From: Woeseiaceae bacterium
GTDB taxonomy: Bacteria; Pseudomonadota; Gammaproteobacteria; Steroidobacterales; Woeseiaceae
Reading direction: 5' to 3'
Assembly (NCBI GenBank): GCA_028289545.1
Contig: JANQPG010000095.1
Span: 1-64,000, forward strand
Length of the DNA stretch: 64,000 nt
Shown here piece after piece: positions 39,544-49,129 of this stretch. Position 1 is the stretch's first letter. Every line of letters starts with the position of its first letter. The translations under genes were made by a program, and so were the position numbers. Below the pieces are notes generated by a model. The model was not told where the DNA came from and did no database searches. It saw only the letters and a list, made by a program, of their open reading frames with translations.

Positions 39544-41559
39544 CTAGAGCCTGAGTTTCCTCGCGGCAACATAGTCGCCCGCGTCGTAACCCGCCAGCTC
39601 GAGCAAAGCCGGCGAATCGGGCCGGGTAACGCTGTACGAGTGACTCCCGTTACCAATATCGCGGCTGTCGACCGGCCTTCCGTCGACGTAGGTATCCAGA
39701 CGATCGATTCCACTGGTGTCCACCGTTATCGTCAAAGTGGATCCCGATTGATTGGTTCCTACCTGAAGCCTGCGCCGGGGCATGCCCGCGAGGATCGTCG
39801 CTGCGCGATTGATAAGGTCCACGTTCGAATCGAGCAGATCCTCTCTTGTCAGCGCATGGCGTGAATCCGGGGTTACGCCCAGGTCCTCGACGGGGGTGCC
39901 GGACTGCTCGCCGACTCTCAAAGTCCGTCTGATCGCAACCCTCATGTTTGCGCCGTTCGGCAGCGTCTTGTAAGGCGTGTCAGGATCTACCGGAGCAGGT
40001 TGTCGGAGCAGCTCGCGAAGCAGACCGTGCGTCCAGACATTCGCTCCGCCCGCGCCGGTGTTGTCGTCCACGCCCAGGATGTGGCCAATCTGATGATCCT
40101 GGAATCCGGCCGCAAATATGTCGGTCGCGCTGTAGCAGCGGGCGTCCGTCACGAGCACGATAGGGCCGTGGTAATGCTGCCCCCGGTTGTTGGCAAACTC
40201 GGGTGGCGTAATCGGGAAGCCGCGCGAGTAGATTGCGCCCGTTTCCACGGAGCGGCGTATGGACTCGACCCACGGCCCGAGGTCGACCCCGAGTGGATTC
40301 AGCCTGTGCCGATCGCAGATTCTGGCGTTCAGCGCCGTGTTGATGAACTGCGTGGGTTCCGGTGTGATTTCGACCGGGGTCAATAACTGAAGCAGGCCTT
40401 CGGAGGCGTAGATATGTCCGCCCCCGTTGCCGCGCACGTCGATGATCAAACCGTCCTGCGGCAGCAGTTCCACGAGTCTCGCAAATTCGGCGATGAATGC
40501 GTCCGGGTTGTTGACGTTGAACGAGAAGATCCGAATGTAGCCGAACTCCCCGGAGGGCGTCGTTACGCTCTTTGCGCTGAATATGCCGGACAGCGTCGTA
40601 CTCAATGCCTCTCCGGCCAAAGCAGGTTGGCGCGTTATTCTCTTCCGCCGTTTCTCCGCCGCGACGGCCTGCGGCGCAAAGAGCATCTTTCGGGCCCGCT
40701 GCTTGATGTCCGCCTCGACATCGACGCCCAGCGAAGCCGCGTTCAGATCCAGGGCATCGGCATCGACTAGGCCGGTATCCGGCAAGAGCGGTGAAACGAG
40801 CCACTCTTGCCTCATCTCCCGGCTCACGCCGTTGCGATCGATGTAACCGACGTCAACCCACAGAGCGTTGGGCGGCAGTGACCGCTGCAGCGCCCTGATC
40901 GTCAAGCCGTCAACGCCTCGCGCGTGTCTGGCTGCCATGTTGCTGCCGGCATGCTCGTCCGCCGATACGTCAACGGCTCGCCGAACCGGGACGCCGTTGA
41001 GGGTCTTTACCTCCACGCCGGATTTGAAGTGTGCGTGCGAGAAGCCCTGCATCATATGCGTGGCGATGTAGCGCGGCTCGCCCTGATCGTAGTACTCCTC
41101 GATGTCGAACGGCAGGTACGCAATCGTGCCGGCAAAGGGAGCTGGCAGCAGGTAGTTGGTATGCAGATCGCGGACAGACGTAAACACGTCGATCATGTCG
41201 CGGTGGAAATCGTACTCGCTGCCCATGGTTGACGGGGTCGACTCGTTGAGTCGGTGTTCAATCAATCGGAGCTTTTGCACCGGATCGACGCCGTGCATCG
41301 ATTCTTTTAGCGGCAGGTGTACGAAGTTCTCATTAACCAGTATGAGCGCTTGCTCGACCAGGCGCTTTCGCTGACCGAGCGTCAACGTACCGGCGGAAGC
41401 GAGAAACGTGGGTAGATCGTTGGTTGCCGACAAATGTGCGCGGACGGCGGGATGAGTAGACTTCAAGAACTTGAGGTGGGTGGCTTTGGCTGCCTTGGAA
41501 GACGTTCGCCCGGCACCTCGCTTTGAACGCGCACTCTTCTTTCGGTTGTCTTTTTTCAC
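39544..41559 (-). CDS. S41-family (CtpA-like) peptidase, large
   Basis: A 671-residue protein without a signal peptide; the N-terminal 25 residues are rich in Lys, Arg and Ser. The middle holds a PDZ-like region (about 170-205) and the tail-specific protease core: DGLIIDVRGNGGGH and the nucleophile Ser in DARCYSATDIFAAGFQD. A C-terminal domain of about 80 residues may be a binding module. A decayed fragment of a related gene lies at 49130-49310. It is convergent with the nuclease gene, 33 bases apart. Confidence 0.85.
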   Translation of the reverse strand: MKKDNRKKSARSKRGAGRTSSKAAKATHLKFLKSTHPAVRAHLSATNDLPTFLASAGTLTLGQRKRLVEQALILVNENFVHLPLKESMHGVDPVQKLRLIEHRLNESTPSTMGSEYDFHRDMIDVFTSVRDLHTNYLLPAPFAGTIAYLPFDIEEYYDQGEPRYIATHMMQGFSHAHFKSGVEVKTLNGVPVRRAVDVSADEHAGSNMAARHARGVDGLTIRALQRSLPPNALWVDVGYIDRNGVSREMRQEWLVSPLLPDTGLVDADALDLNAASLGVDVEADIKQRARKMLFAPQAVAAEKRRKRITRQPALAGEALSTTLSGIFSAKSVTTPSGEFGYIRIFSFNVNNPDAFIAEFARLVELLPQDGLIIDVRGNGGGHIYASEGLLQLLTPVEITPEPTQFINTALNARICDRHRLNPLGVDLGPWVESIRRSVETGAIYSRGFPITPPEFANNRGQHYHGPIVLVTDARCYSATDIFAAGFQDHQIGHILGVDDNTGAGGANVWTHGLLRELLRQPAPVDPDTPYKTLPNGANMRVAIRRTLRVGEQSGTPVEDLGVTPDSRHALTREDLLDSNVDLINRAATILAGMPRRRLQVGTNQSGSTLTITVDTSGIDRLDTYVDGRPVDSRDIGNGSHSYSVTRPDSPALLELAGYDAGDYVAARKLRL

Positions 41560-42130
41560 GGTGGCCCCTCCTCCCGAAAACCCGGGAATCTTCCGGTTGA
41601 GCTTGTCACCGTCTCATCCAAACGCGATTTGCGTGATACAGGGATTTACGTTTGAGCGGTCAAACCATAGCGGCTGCTACACAGGTGCTGACAGCATAAT
41701 CAGGCTTCAACGATAACAAGTGTGGATGCCTCAACGACTGCTTTACCAAGTATGGTAACACTTCGTCGTCCGACACGCGCTGAACGAGCCTCGAAACCGG
41801 TCTCGCGAACGATGCAGCCTTGACGTAGCGCTTTTGCAGCCGCTCAATTTGTCGGATCGACCGTGTCCGGCTCAGGGCTGCGTCGCGGTCGCTCCGCTGA
41901 CGCTGCCACCCGTTGCCCGCACGGCCGAGCCGTCGCTGCGGTCGATGGCCGAGACGCCCTGCAGCGATACCTGAAACGTCTTCGCCGCCGGTGGCGGCGG
42001 CACGACCGGCCAAATAGGGATCTGACGGATTCGAGGGCGCAGAAACGTTGGCATCGGTGCTCTCTTTTGTTGCATGAGCAAGCTGTGCAATCCTTGGCCC
42101 GGGACACGGAATCAGCCACAGCTCTTGATC
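41560..42130. other. Long intergenic region upstream of the S41 and DMT genes
   Basis: This 571-base stretch between divergent genes contains one possible small minus-strand gene at 41872-42054 (listed separately). The rest, 41560-41870, holds no recognised gene. No clear promoter boxes were found. Confidence 0.5.
41872..42054 (-). CDS. Possible 60-residue small protein
   Basis: The reading frame begins MPTFLRPRIRQIPIWPVVPP with AGAGAG a few bases before the ATG. The product is proline-rich at first (VVPPPP) and then Ser, Thr and Ala rich. No family is recognised and no signal peptide or membrane helix is seen. Competing frames on the plus strand are Arg-rich and look like shadows, which slightly favours this one. 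It is within a long intergenic gap. Confidence 0.3.
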   Translation of the reverse strand: MPTFLRPRIRQIPIWPVVPPPPAAKTFQVSLQGVSAIDRSDGSAVRATGGSVSGATATQP

Positions 42131-43006
42131 ATGAATCTACCCAAGCTAATTCTTCTGGCCTGCGCGGCTATGCTCGCGTTTGCCGCGAACAGCTTGCTGG
42201 CACGACTGGCGCTCACACAGACGACGATCGATCCCGCGTCGTTCAGCGCAATCCGGTTGATCTCGGGCGCAGTGTTCCTGGTGTTGTTCGTTGCCTTTCG
42301 CTATCGAAAGCTGCCGTTTGAGACAGGCAGCTGGTGGTCCGCGCTGGCGCTGTTCGTGTATGCCGTCGCGTTCTCTTATGCCTACGTTCGCTTATCGACC
42401 GGCACCGGTGCGTTGATACTGTTTGGCGCCGTTCAGGGGACCATGCTGTGCTACGGCTTTGTCAGAGGCGACCGCCTCGGGCCTTTGCAACTGGGCGGAT
42501 TCCTCTTGGCATGCCTGGGAGTCGTATGGCTCCTGCTGCCGGGTGCTGATGCGCCTTCGTTGTCCGGCTCCGGACTGATGGCAATTGCAGGCATTGCCTG
42601 GGGCGCGTATTCCTTACGGGCCGGCGCGTCGGACCCGGTGTTGACGAGCGCCGGCAACTTCGCCCGTACGGTGCCCATGTGCCTGATCCTGATGGTAGGT
42701 GCGTCGCAGACACTCGACGTCGACAGCGCCGGCATTGTGTACGCGCTGGCGTCCGGCATTGTGACATCGGGCATTGGCTACATCATCTGGTACGCCGTGT
42801 TGCCGCATATCAGCGTGGTCAACGCGTCCACGATTCAGCTGAGCGTGCCGGCGCTTGCCGCGTTGATGGGTGTGCTCGTTTTGAGCGAGCCGGTCAGCTT
42901 GCGGCTCTTTGTGGCAACCGTTGCCATACTGCTGGGGATCGCGATCGTTCTGCGTGCGAAGCGATCATTGGGCAGGCCCGCTGTCCGGCCCCGCGATACG
43001 CACTGA
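42131..43006 (+). CDS. DMT-superfamily (EamA) permease
   Basis: A 291-residue protein with ten predicted membrane helices in two EamA repeats (AANSLLARLALTQ in the first; APSLSGSGLMAIAGIAWGAYSL opening the second). The family exports amino acids, metabolites or drugs. The ATG at 42131 gives the usual N-terminus directly before helix 1; the longer frame to 42074 is not needed. Its 3' end overlaps that of the convergent SDR gene by 42 bases. Confidence 0.88.
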   Translation: MNLPKLILLACAAMLAFAANSLLARLALTQTTIDPASFSAIRLISGAVFLVLFVAFRYRKLPFETGSWWSALALFVYAVAFSYAYVRLSTGTGALILFGAVQGTMLCYGFVRGDRLGPLQLGGFLLACLGVVWLLLPGADAPSLSGSGLMAIAGIAWGAYSLRAGASDPVLTSAGNFARTVPMCLILMVGASQTLDVDSAGIVYALASGIVTSGIGYIIWYAVLPHISVVNASTIQLSVPALAALMGVLVLSEPVSLRLFVATVAILLGIAIVLRAKRSLGRPAVRPRDTH

Positions 43007-43924
43007 CGTGAGTTCTTCGCTCATTTTCATGAGCCGCTGCTGGGCTTCGGCATCGGATGCCTGCGGAATCGCCTCCCCGACCTCGAAGACATCGAAGAAC
43101 TTGCCGGTTCCCACATCGTCATTGACGAGCTGCAGCAGCGCATCTCTGCCAGTTTCAACCGACGACTGTGGCTCGAAACCTGCTTCGATCACCATGTCGG
43201 TATTCATCAGCGCCGACGGAAAAAGGGCATTGATCGAAATACCCCGTTCCGATAGATCCGCCTCCATGGCGAAGGTCATCATGATCTGTGCGTTCTTGCT
43301 GCGGAAGTAAGCCTCCATGCCACTGTAGTCGTCCACCAGCATAAGGTCGTCGAAGTTCAGGGGCCTCTGCCCTGAAGCGACGTTGACCACCCGGCTCGGC
43401 GCGCTGGCCTCGAGGAGCGGCAACAGCCTTGCGGTGAGAACGTACCCGGCTAGGTAGTTGACCTGAAAGTGCAGCTCGTAACCGTCTTCCGTCATCGGGC
43501 GCTCATCTCGATCCGGGATAAAGACGCCCGCGTTGTTCACCAGAACGTCCAGCCGATCGTAGTCGGCAAGAATGGCGTCAGCCAAACCCTTGATCTCTTC
43601 TAGGCTGGCAAAATCGGCCTTGTAGAACTTCGCGCTGCCTCGGCCGTCTTCTTCGATTTCCTGAATGACCTCGCGTGCACGCTCTTCGTTTCGGCCGTGA
43701 ATGATGACGTGATCGCCGCCTTGGGCCAGCGCAAGGGCGGCCTCGCGCCCGAGGCCCCCTGTCGACCCCGTGACCAGGACTACGCGCCTGTCGCTCACAG
43801 TCGTTTCTTCTGTTTCTTCTATTTCTTCTTGCGCGCAGCCGGAGATCGAAAACACAAGGATGGCCGCGAAGAGGCTGACAGGAGATATGTTAATCACGTT
43901 TAAACCCCGCTTTGTAACGATCAT
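42965..43924 (-). CDS. SDR-family oxidoreductase with lipoprotein signal
   Basis: From the ATG at 43924, about 319 residues. The N-terminus is a lipoprotein signal (lipobox ISGC at about 26-29), unusual for a short-chain dehydrogenase, followed by a Glu/Thr-rich linker. The classical fold is complete: VTGSTGGLGRE, NNAGV, Ser in NVASG and YFRSK for the catalytic Tyr and Lys. The C-terminal region is like the retinol dehydrogenase/oxidoreductase group. If exported, a nucleotide-dependent enzyme in the periplasm would lack cofactor, so it may instead face the cytoplasm by its N-terminal helix. Confidence 0.82.
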   Translation of the reverse strand: MIVTKRGLNVINISPVSLFAAILVFSISGCAQEEIEETEETTVSDRRVVLVTGSTGGLGREAALALAQGGDHVIIHGRNEERAREVIQEIEEDGRGSAKFYKADFASLEEIKGLADAILADYDRLDVLVNNAGVFIPDRDERPMTEDGYELHFQVNYLAGYVLTARLLPLLEASAPSRVVNVASGQRPLNFDDLMLVDDYSGMEAYFRSKNAQIMMTFAMEADLSERGISINALFPSALMNTDMVIEAGFEPQSSVETGRDALLQLVNDDVGTGKFFDVFEVGEAIPQASDAEAQQRLMKMSEELTSVRIAGPDSGPAQ

Positions 43925-44109
43925 TAGAACATACACGCAAAGTCTGTCCACACAATATCGACCAGAATCTGGAGCGTTCCGACCCCCTCAAGACAAGACT
44001 GTCAGAAAGCGCTTGCGAAGCGTATGAAATTGTTCTGTACTACAATTATCCGCAGATAAGTCCCTGATCACTGCCGACTGGCCTCGAACACCAGACACCA
44101 CTCAGACCA

Positions 44110-44598
44110 TTGAATCAGCCTGACTTCATTACCGGCGCCGTAGCGATCGGCATCATTGCCGCCCTGGCGGTCCTTGCTCTGTCGTTTTTGCTGTTCCCTG
44201 GCAAGAACAAAAAGAAATCGCGAATGATCGGCGTGACGATACTGACTGTTCTTGTACTCGGGGTTTACTTTGTCTACGAAGCGTCTAACAGAATGCTGCT
44301 GACCGAAGGTGCGCTGCAGGGTGCTGAGGCCTGCCCGAGCGGGGACTACCGTTGTTGCCTGTCGCAGGTGGAGAGGCAGTTTCCGTTTTACGACGTCGAA
44401 TCGGAAATCAAGATTCGCGGGTTCGTTTCCGGTTGTCTGAAGTCAAACGATCCGGATAACGAAGCCTGCGACATCGTTCCAACGGACAAGGACGCTGCAA
44501 TGTCTCTGGGCCTTTACGGCCCTGAATGCTCATCGTTTAGTAAAGTTTGCAGCAACATTCACGCGACAGTACTCGAATACTGCGGAAAAGCGCCCTAG
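44110..44598 (+). CDS. Membrane protein with a cysteine-rich C-terminal domain, unknown
   Basis: A 162-residue frame starting at a TTG (44110), the only good start after an upstream stop. Two membrane helices (about 8-31 and 38-57) are followed by a soluble domain with eight cysteines, including a CC pair, that is probably periplasmic and disulfide-bonded. No family is recognised. Base composition looks lower in GC than the surrounding genes. It is convergent with the ankyrin gene. Confidence 0.65.
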   Translation: MNQPDFITGAVAIGIIAALAVLALSFLLFPGKNKKKSRMIGVTILTVLVLGVYFVYEASNRMLLTEGALQGAEACPSGDYRCCLSQVERQFPFYDVESEIKIRGFVSGCLKSNDPDNEACDIVPTDKDAAMSLGLYGPECSSFSKVCSNIHATVLEYCGKAP

Positions 44599-44630
44599 TC
44601 TGCGGGAACCCTGCTCGCGTCCAGAAACAG

Positions 44631-45257
44631 TCAGTTACTGTTGGCGGAGGCCAGTATCGCGGTAATGGCCTGAAAGTCCTGAGGGCGCTTGGCCACGAGC
44701 AGTTTCGAAAACTCGAAGCTGTTCATTCCGTCGTTCGCCTTACCTGGGTTACGGATAACGGCCTGTAAATCTGCCCCCTGTTCAACGAGATACTCAACGA
44801 CCTCTGTGTCACCGGCAAGAATTGCCGAGTGAATCGGTGTGTAGCCGTCCCATGGCTGGTCAATCGAGTGTCCCTTTTCGACAAAGTGTTTCAGCAATGA
44901 CATCAGACGATGATCCGCTTCAGTCTCGTACGGAACGCCCCCGGACAGTCCGCTCAATCCTCTGCTACTAATTGCCTGATGAATCAAAGGTGCCGGCTCT
45001 ACGCCCCGGAAGGCGGAGTGTCTGCGGCTGTATGGCCACTCAAAATTTATGAGTATGGACGCCGCTGTATCCTGCCGGATCAGGTAACAATCCTTCGACC
45101 ACGGATTCAGGCTGAAATCTTCATCCGAAAACCAGGACAGCAGCAATAGGCCATCAGCGGAGCTTGCCAACTGTATCGTTCTGTACGCGGGTGGACCGAG
45201 CACGATTAACGCGGTAGCGAAAACCAGGGAGACGCTCAATCTTTTGCTGACAGGCAT
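44631..45257 (-). CDS. Ankyrin-repeat protein, membrane-anchored
   Basis: From the ATG at 45257 (alternative 45314), 208 residues with an N-terminal membrane helix or signal (about residues 8-30) and one clear ankyrin repeat: GYTPIHSAILAGDTEVVEYLVEQGADLQAV, preceded by a weaker one (LIHQAISSRG ... LLKHFVEKGHSID). Such proteins act as binding scaffolds. No partner is known here. Confidence 0.78.
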   Translation of the reverse strand: MPVSKRLSVSLVFATALIVLGPPAYRTIQLASSADGLLLLSWFSDEDFSLNPWSKDCYLIRQDTAASILINFEWPYSRRHSAFRGVEPAPLIHQAISSRGLSGLSGGVPYETEADHRLMSLLKHFVEKGHSIDQPWDGYTPIHSAILAGDTEVVEYLVEQGADLQAVIRNPGKANDGMNSFEFSKLLVAKRPQDFQAITAILASANSN

Positions 45258-45351
45258 GCGTTTGGCGGGCCGATTCACCTGAAGCGCAGGATTATACGGC
45301 CATCTGGCAAGCATCGCCGCCTCCGGTCAGGGAGACGGCCGATGCCGATGC

Positions 45352-48300
45352 TCAGTCATCGTCGTCTTCGTGTTCGTCGTCGTCACAGGCGACAAACACC
45401 GCCGTTGTGCGTGCCGGTACGTAGAAGGTGTAGCTGTCATCAAAGTAGTGTGCTCCGCGAACAACCGGATCGTGTGAGTGCATCTGCACGGGGTGCAGGT
45501 CGAACTCGCGGTCTTCACCGGTCTCCAGCGTGAACCACTGTGCCTCGGGCGACGCGTTGAACAGCGTAACGATCTCGATGTCTTTCTCGCCGCGCAGGCT
45601 CATGACGACGAGGCCCGGCGTCTGGCCTGGACCGGTGTTGTGGAACTCGACGCGTTCCTGAACGTCCTGGCCGGTGCGCAAGCGGAACAGCTTCGAGCTG
45701 CTGCGGATTTTGAGCATCTCGCGCATGTGCCTGCCCGCGGAGCGGATATCTCGTCGGTCGACGTCCGCGAGCGCCGGATTGCCGAGCAACGCGGACTGTT
45801 CCTCCCAGTTGTTCTGGTTGTCGCCGAAGGGCGGTAAGCCCCTGCCCCAACCGGTCTCATTGTAGCTCCAGTCGACGAAGTTGAACCAGTCGCCGGAGTT
45901 GAAGCTGTTGCGGTCGAGCGACTTCGAGCGCGCAATGTCCTGACCCGCGTGGAACAGCGGCACACCCTGGCTCAGCGCAATGATGCTGTTGGCAAGGTTG
46001 AGCACGCGGATGCGGTCATCGGTGCTTATTGCGAGCGGCAGCTTGTACTGGCTAATGTCGAACAACGTTTCGTTGTCGTGCGCCGAGGCGTAGTTGATGA
46101 TCTCCTGCGGATCACTCGTGTAACCCGCGCCCGGGTTGCCGAAGTAGTCGATGTCCCTGCCCTGCACGAGATTGCCGAAGCGGTCCATGAACTGGTAGTC
46201 AGCCATCGTTCCGGCCAATCCCAAACGAATCCAGTCGGTCAGCCGCAGCAGTTCGTCGAGTTCACCCTCGCTGCCGCTATTGAGCGCGTTCGGATCGGTG
46301 TACAGGCCGTTGATGAAACCCTGACGCCGGACGTGATCTTCACCCGAGTCAAACGGGCCTCCGCCGCGAACGGCGTCGCGCATGCGGTCGTTGAACGAAC
46401 CGACGCCCGTGTTGTTGCCCATGTTGGCCTGCGTGGCCTGTTCGAAGCGGGCGTCGTTGGCGACCTCGCCGAAATTCCAACCCTCGCCGTAAAGATAGAT
46501 GGCGCTGCCATCCACGCCGTCGTCCTTGACCGTCAGCGACTGCAGCATGTCGCGCGCTTTTTCGATGTTGGCCTTCGTGTGATGGCCCATCAGGTCGAAG
46601 CGGAAACCGTCGACCTTGTACTCGGTGGCCCAGATCCGCAGCGAATCGAGCATGAGTTTTTCCATCATGTTGTGCTCGGTCGCCGTGTTGGCGCAGCAGC
46701 TCGAGGTCTCGATGAATCCGGCGTCGTTGAGGCGATGGTAGTAGCCGGGCACGACCTTATCGAGTACCGACTTCTCGCCGCCCTGGCTGCCGCTCGTGTG
46801 GTTGTAGACGACGTCCATGACGGTTCGCAGGCCCATGCGGTTGAGGCCCGCAACCATCTCGCGGAATTCGAGGATGCGGGCCGGGCCGTCCGGGTCGGTC
46901 GAGTAGCTGCCTTCGGGTGCCGTGTAATGGAACGGGTCGTAGCACCAGTTGAAGCCGTCCTGGTCGCGGATCACATCGATGGCTTCCTGCTGTTCGGTGC
47001 CGTTCGGCGCGAATACGGACAGGTCGCCGGGGTCCGCGTGGGTGCTGCGGTCTTCAGGAATGGTGGCGCAGTCGAAGGCCGGCAGCAGGTGTACGTGCGA
47101 GAGCCCGGCGCGCGAGAGGCGGCGCAGGTGTCGCGAGCCGTAGGTCCACGGCAAGGCGAAGGCGCGGAACGTGCCTTTGATGTCGTCGGGCACGCGTTCG
47201 TCGTGCACGCTGAAGTCGCGTACGTGCAGCTCGTAGATCGCTATGTCTTCAGGCGCGCGCAGGCTCGGCTTGCGCAGACGGTCCCAGCGCCGGGGTTTGA
47301 GGTCATGGTCGTCGAGGTTAACGATCTGCGTGCGGCGGCTGTCCATCGACAGGCTGACCGAATAGGGATCGGTGACGAAGAAGGTCTCGACCTGTCCCGA
47401 GTAGCGGGCGAAGACTTCGATCTCGTAGAGATAGTACATCCGGTCCCAGCCCGGGTTGCCGACGGTGCTGAAGGTGCCGGTAGCGGGGTCTTCGGTCATC
47501 GGGATGACCGTCACAGCAGGGCTTGTGTTGTCCGTGTTGTCGAACAGGTGCAGGTTCACGGAGCGGGCCGTGGGCGCCCACAGGCGGATGGTTGGTGTGT
47601 CGCCGTCGAAGCTGACGCCCAGTTCGCCGTCATAGGTAAACAGTTCGTCGAGCACACCGGGGTGCTGCACGCCGGTGGCATCGACGGGTGCGCCGTCGCT
47701 GTCAGTCGCGGCGAGGACAAACTGCGTTTTCAGGATTTGCGGCACTTCACTCACGTAGGCCGCATCGAGGCTGTAGACCGGCAGGCCGGCGAGGTGCCGG
47801 AATTTCTCGGCGATCTCGCCGTCGACGACGCCGCCTCGCGTCAGCGGGATCGTGCCGTCGGCACCCTCGACGCCGTCACCCGTCAGGACAAGATTGGCGT
47901 CGGCGCTGTAGTGCAGCGCGACATCGCTACCGTCGGCAATGGGCCACGCGAACACGCCGGGGGCCAGCCAGTAGGCGCGCGCCTCGTCGAGGTTACCTTT
48001 CGGCAATTCGCCGCCAACCTCGACGATGTTCGTAACGGGATCGTACGTGAAGACGACAAGATCGCCGTCGTTCGGCACGGTCAGCGGAATGTTCGCGCCG
48101 TTCTGCACGCCGCCTGCGCCGTAGTTTTCGGCCCAGTCCTCGTCGTGCGCAACTTTAAACTCGTAGTTGCCGGCCGGGATATCGCGAGTAGCAAACGTGT
48201 AGAAGCCGTCGCCGTCCGGGTCCTGTAGCCAGGATCGGAGGCACCACGGCTGCCAGTCGCCCGAACAGCCGAGTTCCGACTGGAAACTGCCGGGCAGCGA

Positions 48301-49011
48301 GGCGATTACCGAATTGCGGTTGCTCGTGACCCAGTTGGTGCCGCGCTCGAAGTAGAACTTGACGTCCGCAGCCTCGGTGAGATCCAGCGGAATGTTGGCG
48401 CCGTTGCGCGCCGCGTTGAGACCGTAGTTTTCATTCCAGGTGCCATTGATCGGTGCTTTGTATTCCCAGTTGCCGGCGGGCACGTTGAAGACACCCTGCC
48501 AGACCGTGTCCTCGGGATCGTAGGTGAGAAACGTCGCGCTGCAAGGCGGCTGCCAGTCGCCCGGACAACCGAGTTCCGACTGCAGGCTGCCGGCGACCGT
48601 TACGAGCGCCGGCTCGATCGTGTGGCCGGCGTGATCGTAGATGAAGGTAATGTCGCGCGACTCGGTGAGATCGAGCTGAAAGTTGTCGGCGCCGGGCCCG
48701 TCGCCGTAGTTCTCGTCCCAACTGTCGTTGAGCGCCACCTTCCACTCGTAGAAGCCGGCCGGCACGGTATACGTTGCCTGCCAGAGCGTAGTACCGGGAA
48801 CGTTGAGCAGTTCGGTAAACGCACATTCCGGCTGCCAGTCGCCGCAGGCGTCGCCGCTGAGTTCGGATTGGAGGCTGCCGACGAGTGCAACGCCCGAAGG
48901 GTTAGTCGTGTGATCGGCCTGGGCTGCCGTTGTGCACAGTAGTGCGGTTAACAACAGGCTGATTTGCCCACAGAAAAGTCGCGACGAAACAAAGTTTACC
49001 GACCGCATCAC
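45352..49011 (-). CDS. pulA: Secreted modular pullulanase (GH13)
   Basis: A 1219-residue secreted enzyme with a signal peptide ending near AAQAD. Three tandem X25/PUD-type modules follow (about 40-130, 140-230 and 238-330; each with GSxQSELxCxGDWQPxC and FYEWKVA-like segments). Then come a further starch-binding or linker domain, a CBM48-like domain and the alpha-amylase barrel. In the barrel VDGFRFDLMGHH carries the nucleophile Asp, LYGEGWNFGEV the acid Glu and SAHDNETLFD the transition-state Asp. It cleaves alpha-1,6 bonds in pullulan, glycogen or starch. The upstream promoter region is conserved in a second copy at 60 kb. The C-terminus is an acidic tail (DDDEHEDDDD), unusual. Confidence 0.93.
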   Translation of the reverse strand: MMRSVNFVSSRLFCGQISLLLTALLCTTAAQADHTTNPSGVALVGSLQSELSGDACGDWQPECAFTELLNVPGTTLWQATYTVPAGFYEWKVALNDSWDENYGDGPGADNFQLDLTESRDITFIYDHAGHTIEPALVTVAGSLQSELGCPGDWQPPCSATFLTYDPEDTVWQGVFNVPAGNWEYKAPINGTWNENYGLNAARNGANIPLDLTEAADVKFYFERGTNWVTSNRNSVIASLPGSFQSELGCSGDWQPWCLRSWLQDPDGDGFYTFATRDIPAGNYEFKVAHDEDWAENYGAGGVQNGANIPLTVPNDGDLVVFTYDPVTNIVEVGGELPKGNLDEARAYWLAPGVFAWPIADGSDVALHYSADANLVLTGDGVEGADGTIPLTRGGVVDGEIAEKFRHLAGLPVYSLDAAYVSEVPQILKTQFVLAATDSDGAPVDATGVQHPGVLDELFTYDGELGVSFDGDTPTIRLWAPTARSVNLHLFDNTDNTSPAVTVIPMTEDPATGTFSTVGNPGWDRMYYLYEIEVFARYSGQVETFFVTDPYSVSLSMDSRRTQIVNLDDHDLKPRRWDRLRKPSLRAPEDIAIYELHVRDFSVHDERVPDDIKGTFRAFALPWTYGSRHLRRLSRAGLSHVHLLPAFDCATIPEDRSTHADPGDLSVFAPNGTEQQEAIDVIRDQDGFNWCYDPFHYTAPEGSYSTDPDGPARILEFREMVAGLNRMGLRTVMDVVYNHTSGSQGGEKSVLDKVVPGYYHRLNDAGFIETSSCCANTATEHNMMEKLMLDSLRIWATEYKVDGFRFDLMGHHTKANIEKARDMLQSLTVKDDGVDGSAIYLYGEGWNFGEVANDARFEQATQANMGNNTGVGSFNDRMRDAVRGGGPFDSGEDHVRRQGFINGLYTDPNALNSGSEGELDELLRLTDWIRLGLAGTMADYQFMDRFGNLVQGRDIDYFGNPGAGYTSDPQEIINYASAHDNETLFDISQYKLPLAISTDDRIRVLNLANSIIALSQGVPLFHAGQDIARSKSLDRNSFNSGDWFNFVDWSYNETGWGRGLPPFGDNQNNWEEQSALLGNPALADVDRRDIRSAGRHMREMLKIRSSSKLFRLRTGQDVQERVEFHNTGPGQTPGLVVMSLRGEKDIEIVTLFNASPEAQWFTLETGEDREFDLHPVQMHSHDPVVRGAHYFDDSYTFYVPARTTAVFVACDDDEHEDDDD

Positions 49012-49126
49012 ATCCCCCCGGAGTGTGGTATTTGATTCCTATTGACCGTAGGGAGGTGGGATCAGGCAGTCAATGCAATGAATTCGTATTCATTGAGGGT
49101 AGTCGGTTCGCGTCAACATAGCATTG
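48648..49126 (-). repeat. Copy 1 of a 479-bp direct repeat (pulA 5' end and promoter)
   Basis: This segment matches 60033-60511 in the same orientation without net insertions (constant offset of 11,385 bases). Aligning the 250-base first-module part gives about 97% identity (eight differences counted by eye); the signal-peptide and promoter part is more diverged. The pair brackets an accessory block of about 10.9 kb. Confidence 0.85.
49045..49094 (-). promoter_or_regulatory. Putative pulA promoter with LacI-type operator
   Basis: On the minus strand, TTGACT (complement of 49068-49073) is followed after exactly 17 bases by TACGGT (complement of 49045-49050). Immediately upstream, 49077-49094 is AATGAATTCGTATTCATT, an inverted repeat with a central CG, the style of LacI-family maltose/starch regulators. 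The arrangement is repeated at 60430-60479 with the same spacing, arguing for function. The -10 is poor, so an activator or the operator protein may be needed. No regulator gene is nearby. Confidence 0.6.
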
Positions 49127-49129
49127 GAT

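Noticed and set aside
45949-48228. A 759-codon plus-strand frame opposite the pullulanase
   Set aside because: The Val/Arg/Ala-rich product is the shadow of the real gene and no family is recognised.
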